This document shows positions 6,449 through 6,537 of a stretch of 6,537 nt of DNA, piece by piece. How positions within the stretch are numbered: position 1 is the stretch's first letter; the number at the start of each line of letters is the position of its first letter. The stretch lies in assembly GCA_965371965.1 (NCBI GenBank), contig CBDVAM010000169.1, forward strand, positions 1 through 6,537. Direction: 5' to 3'. The stretch comes from S146-42 sp965371965. GTDB lineage: Bacteria > Planctomycetota > Phycisphaerae > Phycisphaerales > UBA1924. Both the position numbers and the translations under genes were made by a program. The notes under the pieces are model-generated. The model ran no database searches, had not been told where the DNA came from, and saw only the letters and a list, made by a program, of their open reading frames with translations.

Positions 6449-6537
6449 AGGCCCTGGCGCATGCCTGGGCTCCTCTTTGTTCTTGGGCGTCTATGTCGAT
6501 TGGTGCGACCATCAAGCCCAGGCTTGCGCCAGGGCCT
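6449..6537. repeat. Paired 23-base inverted repeat, REP/BIME-like, at the right edge
   Basis: The arm at 6449-6471 and the arm at 6515-6537 are reverse complements at 22 of 23 positions, the only mismatch being T6462 against T6524. They are separated by 43 bases without clear coding content. Each arm is also an imperfect palindrome able to form its own hairpin: AG, CCC and GGC pair with GCC, GGG and CT around a 4-base loop, with one bulge and one mismatch. Two small hairpins in opposite orientation is the layout of bacterial REP pairs (BIMEs). The element lies 59 bases upstream of the RNase R start and touches the window edge, so it may continue. A two-gene terminator or a large cruciform are alternatives; no T-tract follows either arm. 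Confidence 0.6.

Noticed and set aside
1..6537. CRISPR array, tRNA, rRNA, insertion sequence or phage genes
   Set aside because: No regularly spaced direct repeats, tRNA-like cloverleaf, transposase motif or phage structural gene was seen on either strand.

Overview
The window looks like chromosomal DNA of a GC-rich planctomycete, most likely of the class Phycisphaerae. This is inferred from three things. A secreted protein ends in a planctomycete-style PEP-CTERM tail with VPAPGT in place of VPEPGT. A secretin-like protein carries a long acidic linker after its signal peptide. Codon use is strongly GC-biased, and Shine-Dalgarno sites are present for some genes only. No phage gene, transposase, CRISPR array, rRNA or tRNA was seen, and the gene content is ordinary core and accessory chromosome.

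Layout. Positions 1-543 (minus) hold the first 181 codons of a secretin of the GspD type, running off the left edge. A 72-base divergent spacer follows. Positions 616-1614 (plus) encode a 332-residue BtuF/TroA-like metal or cobalamin binding protein with no signal peptide. After 89 bases comes an M24 family Xaa-Pro-type metallopeptidase (1704-2858), possibly cotranscribed with it. A 176-base spacer contains an AT-rich hairpin, a short upstream reading frame and a good ribosome binding site. It leads to a 254-residue secreted PEP-CTERM protein with beta-propeller-like repeats (3035-3799), which ends at a clear intrinsic terminator. Convergent to it, 3931-6390 (minus) is a complete RNase R of 819 residues. 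The last 147 bases hold the RNase R ribosome binding site and a pair of 23-base inverted arms, each also able to fold on itself, which touch the right edge.

How they fit together. The genes do not form one obvious pathway. The secretin and the PEP-CTERM protein both concern the cell envelope and export. The BtuF-like protein and the peptidase look like cytosolic nutrient or metal functions. RNase R is RNA turnover housekeeping. The part that known gene families explain least is the paired inverted repeat at the right edge, which resembles a REP/BIME-type element. I found no convincing evidence of a new multi-gene system.
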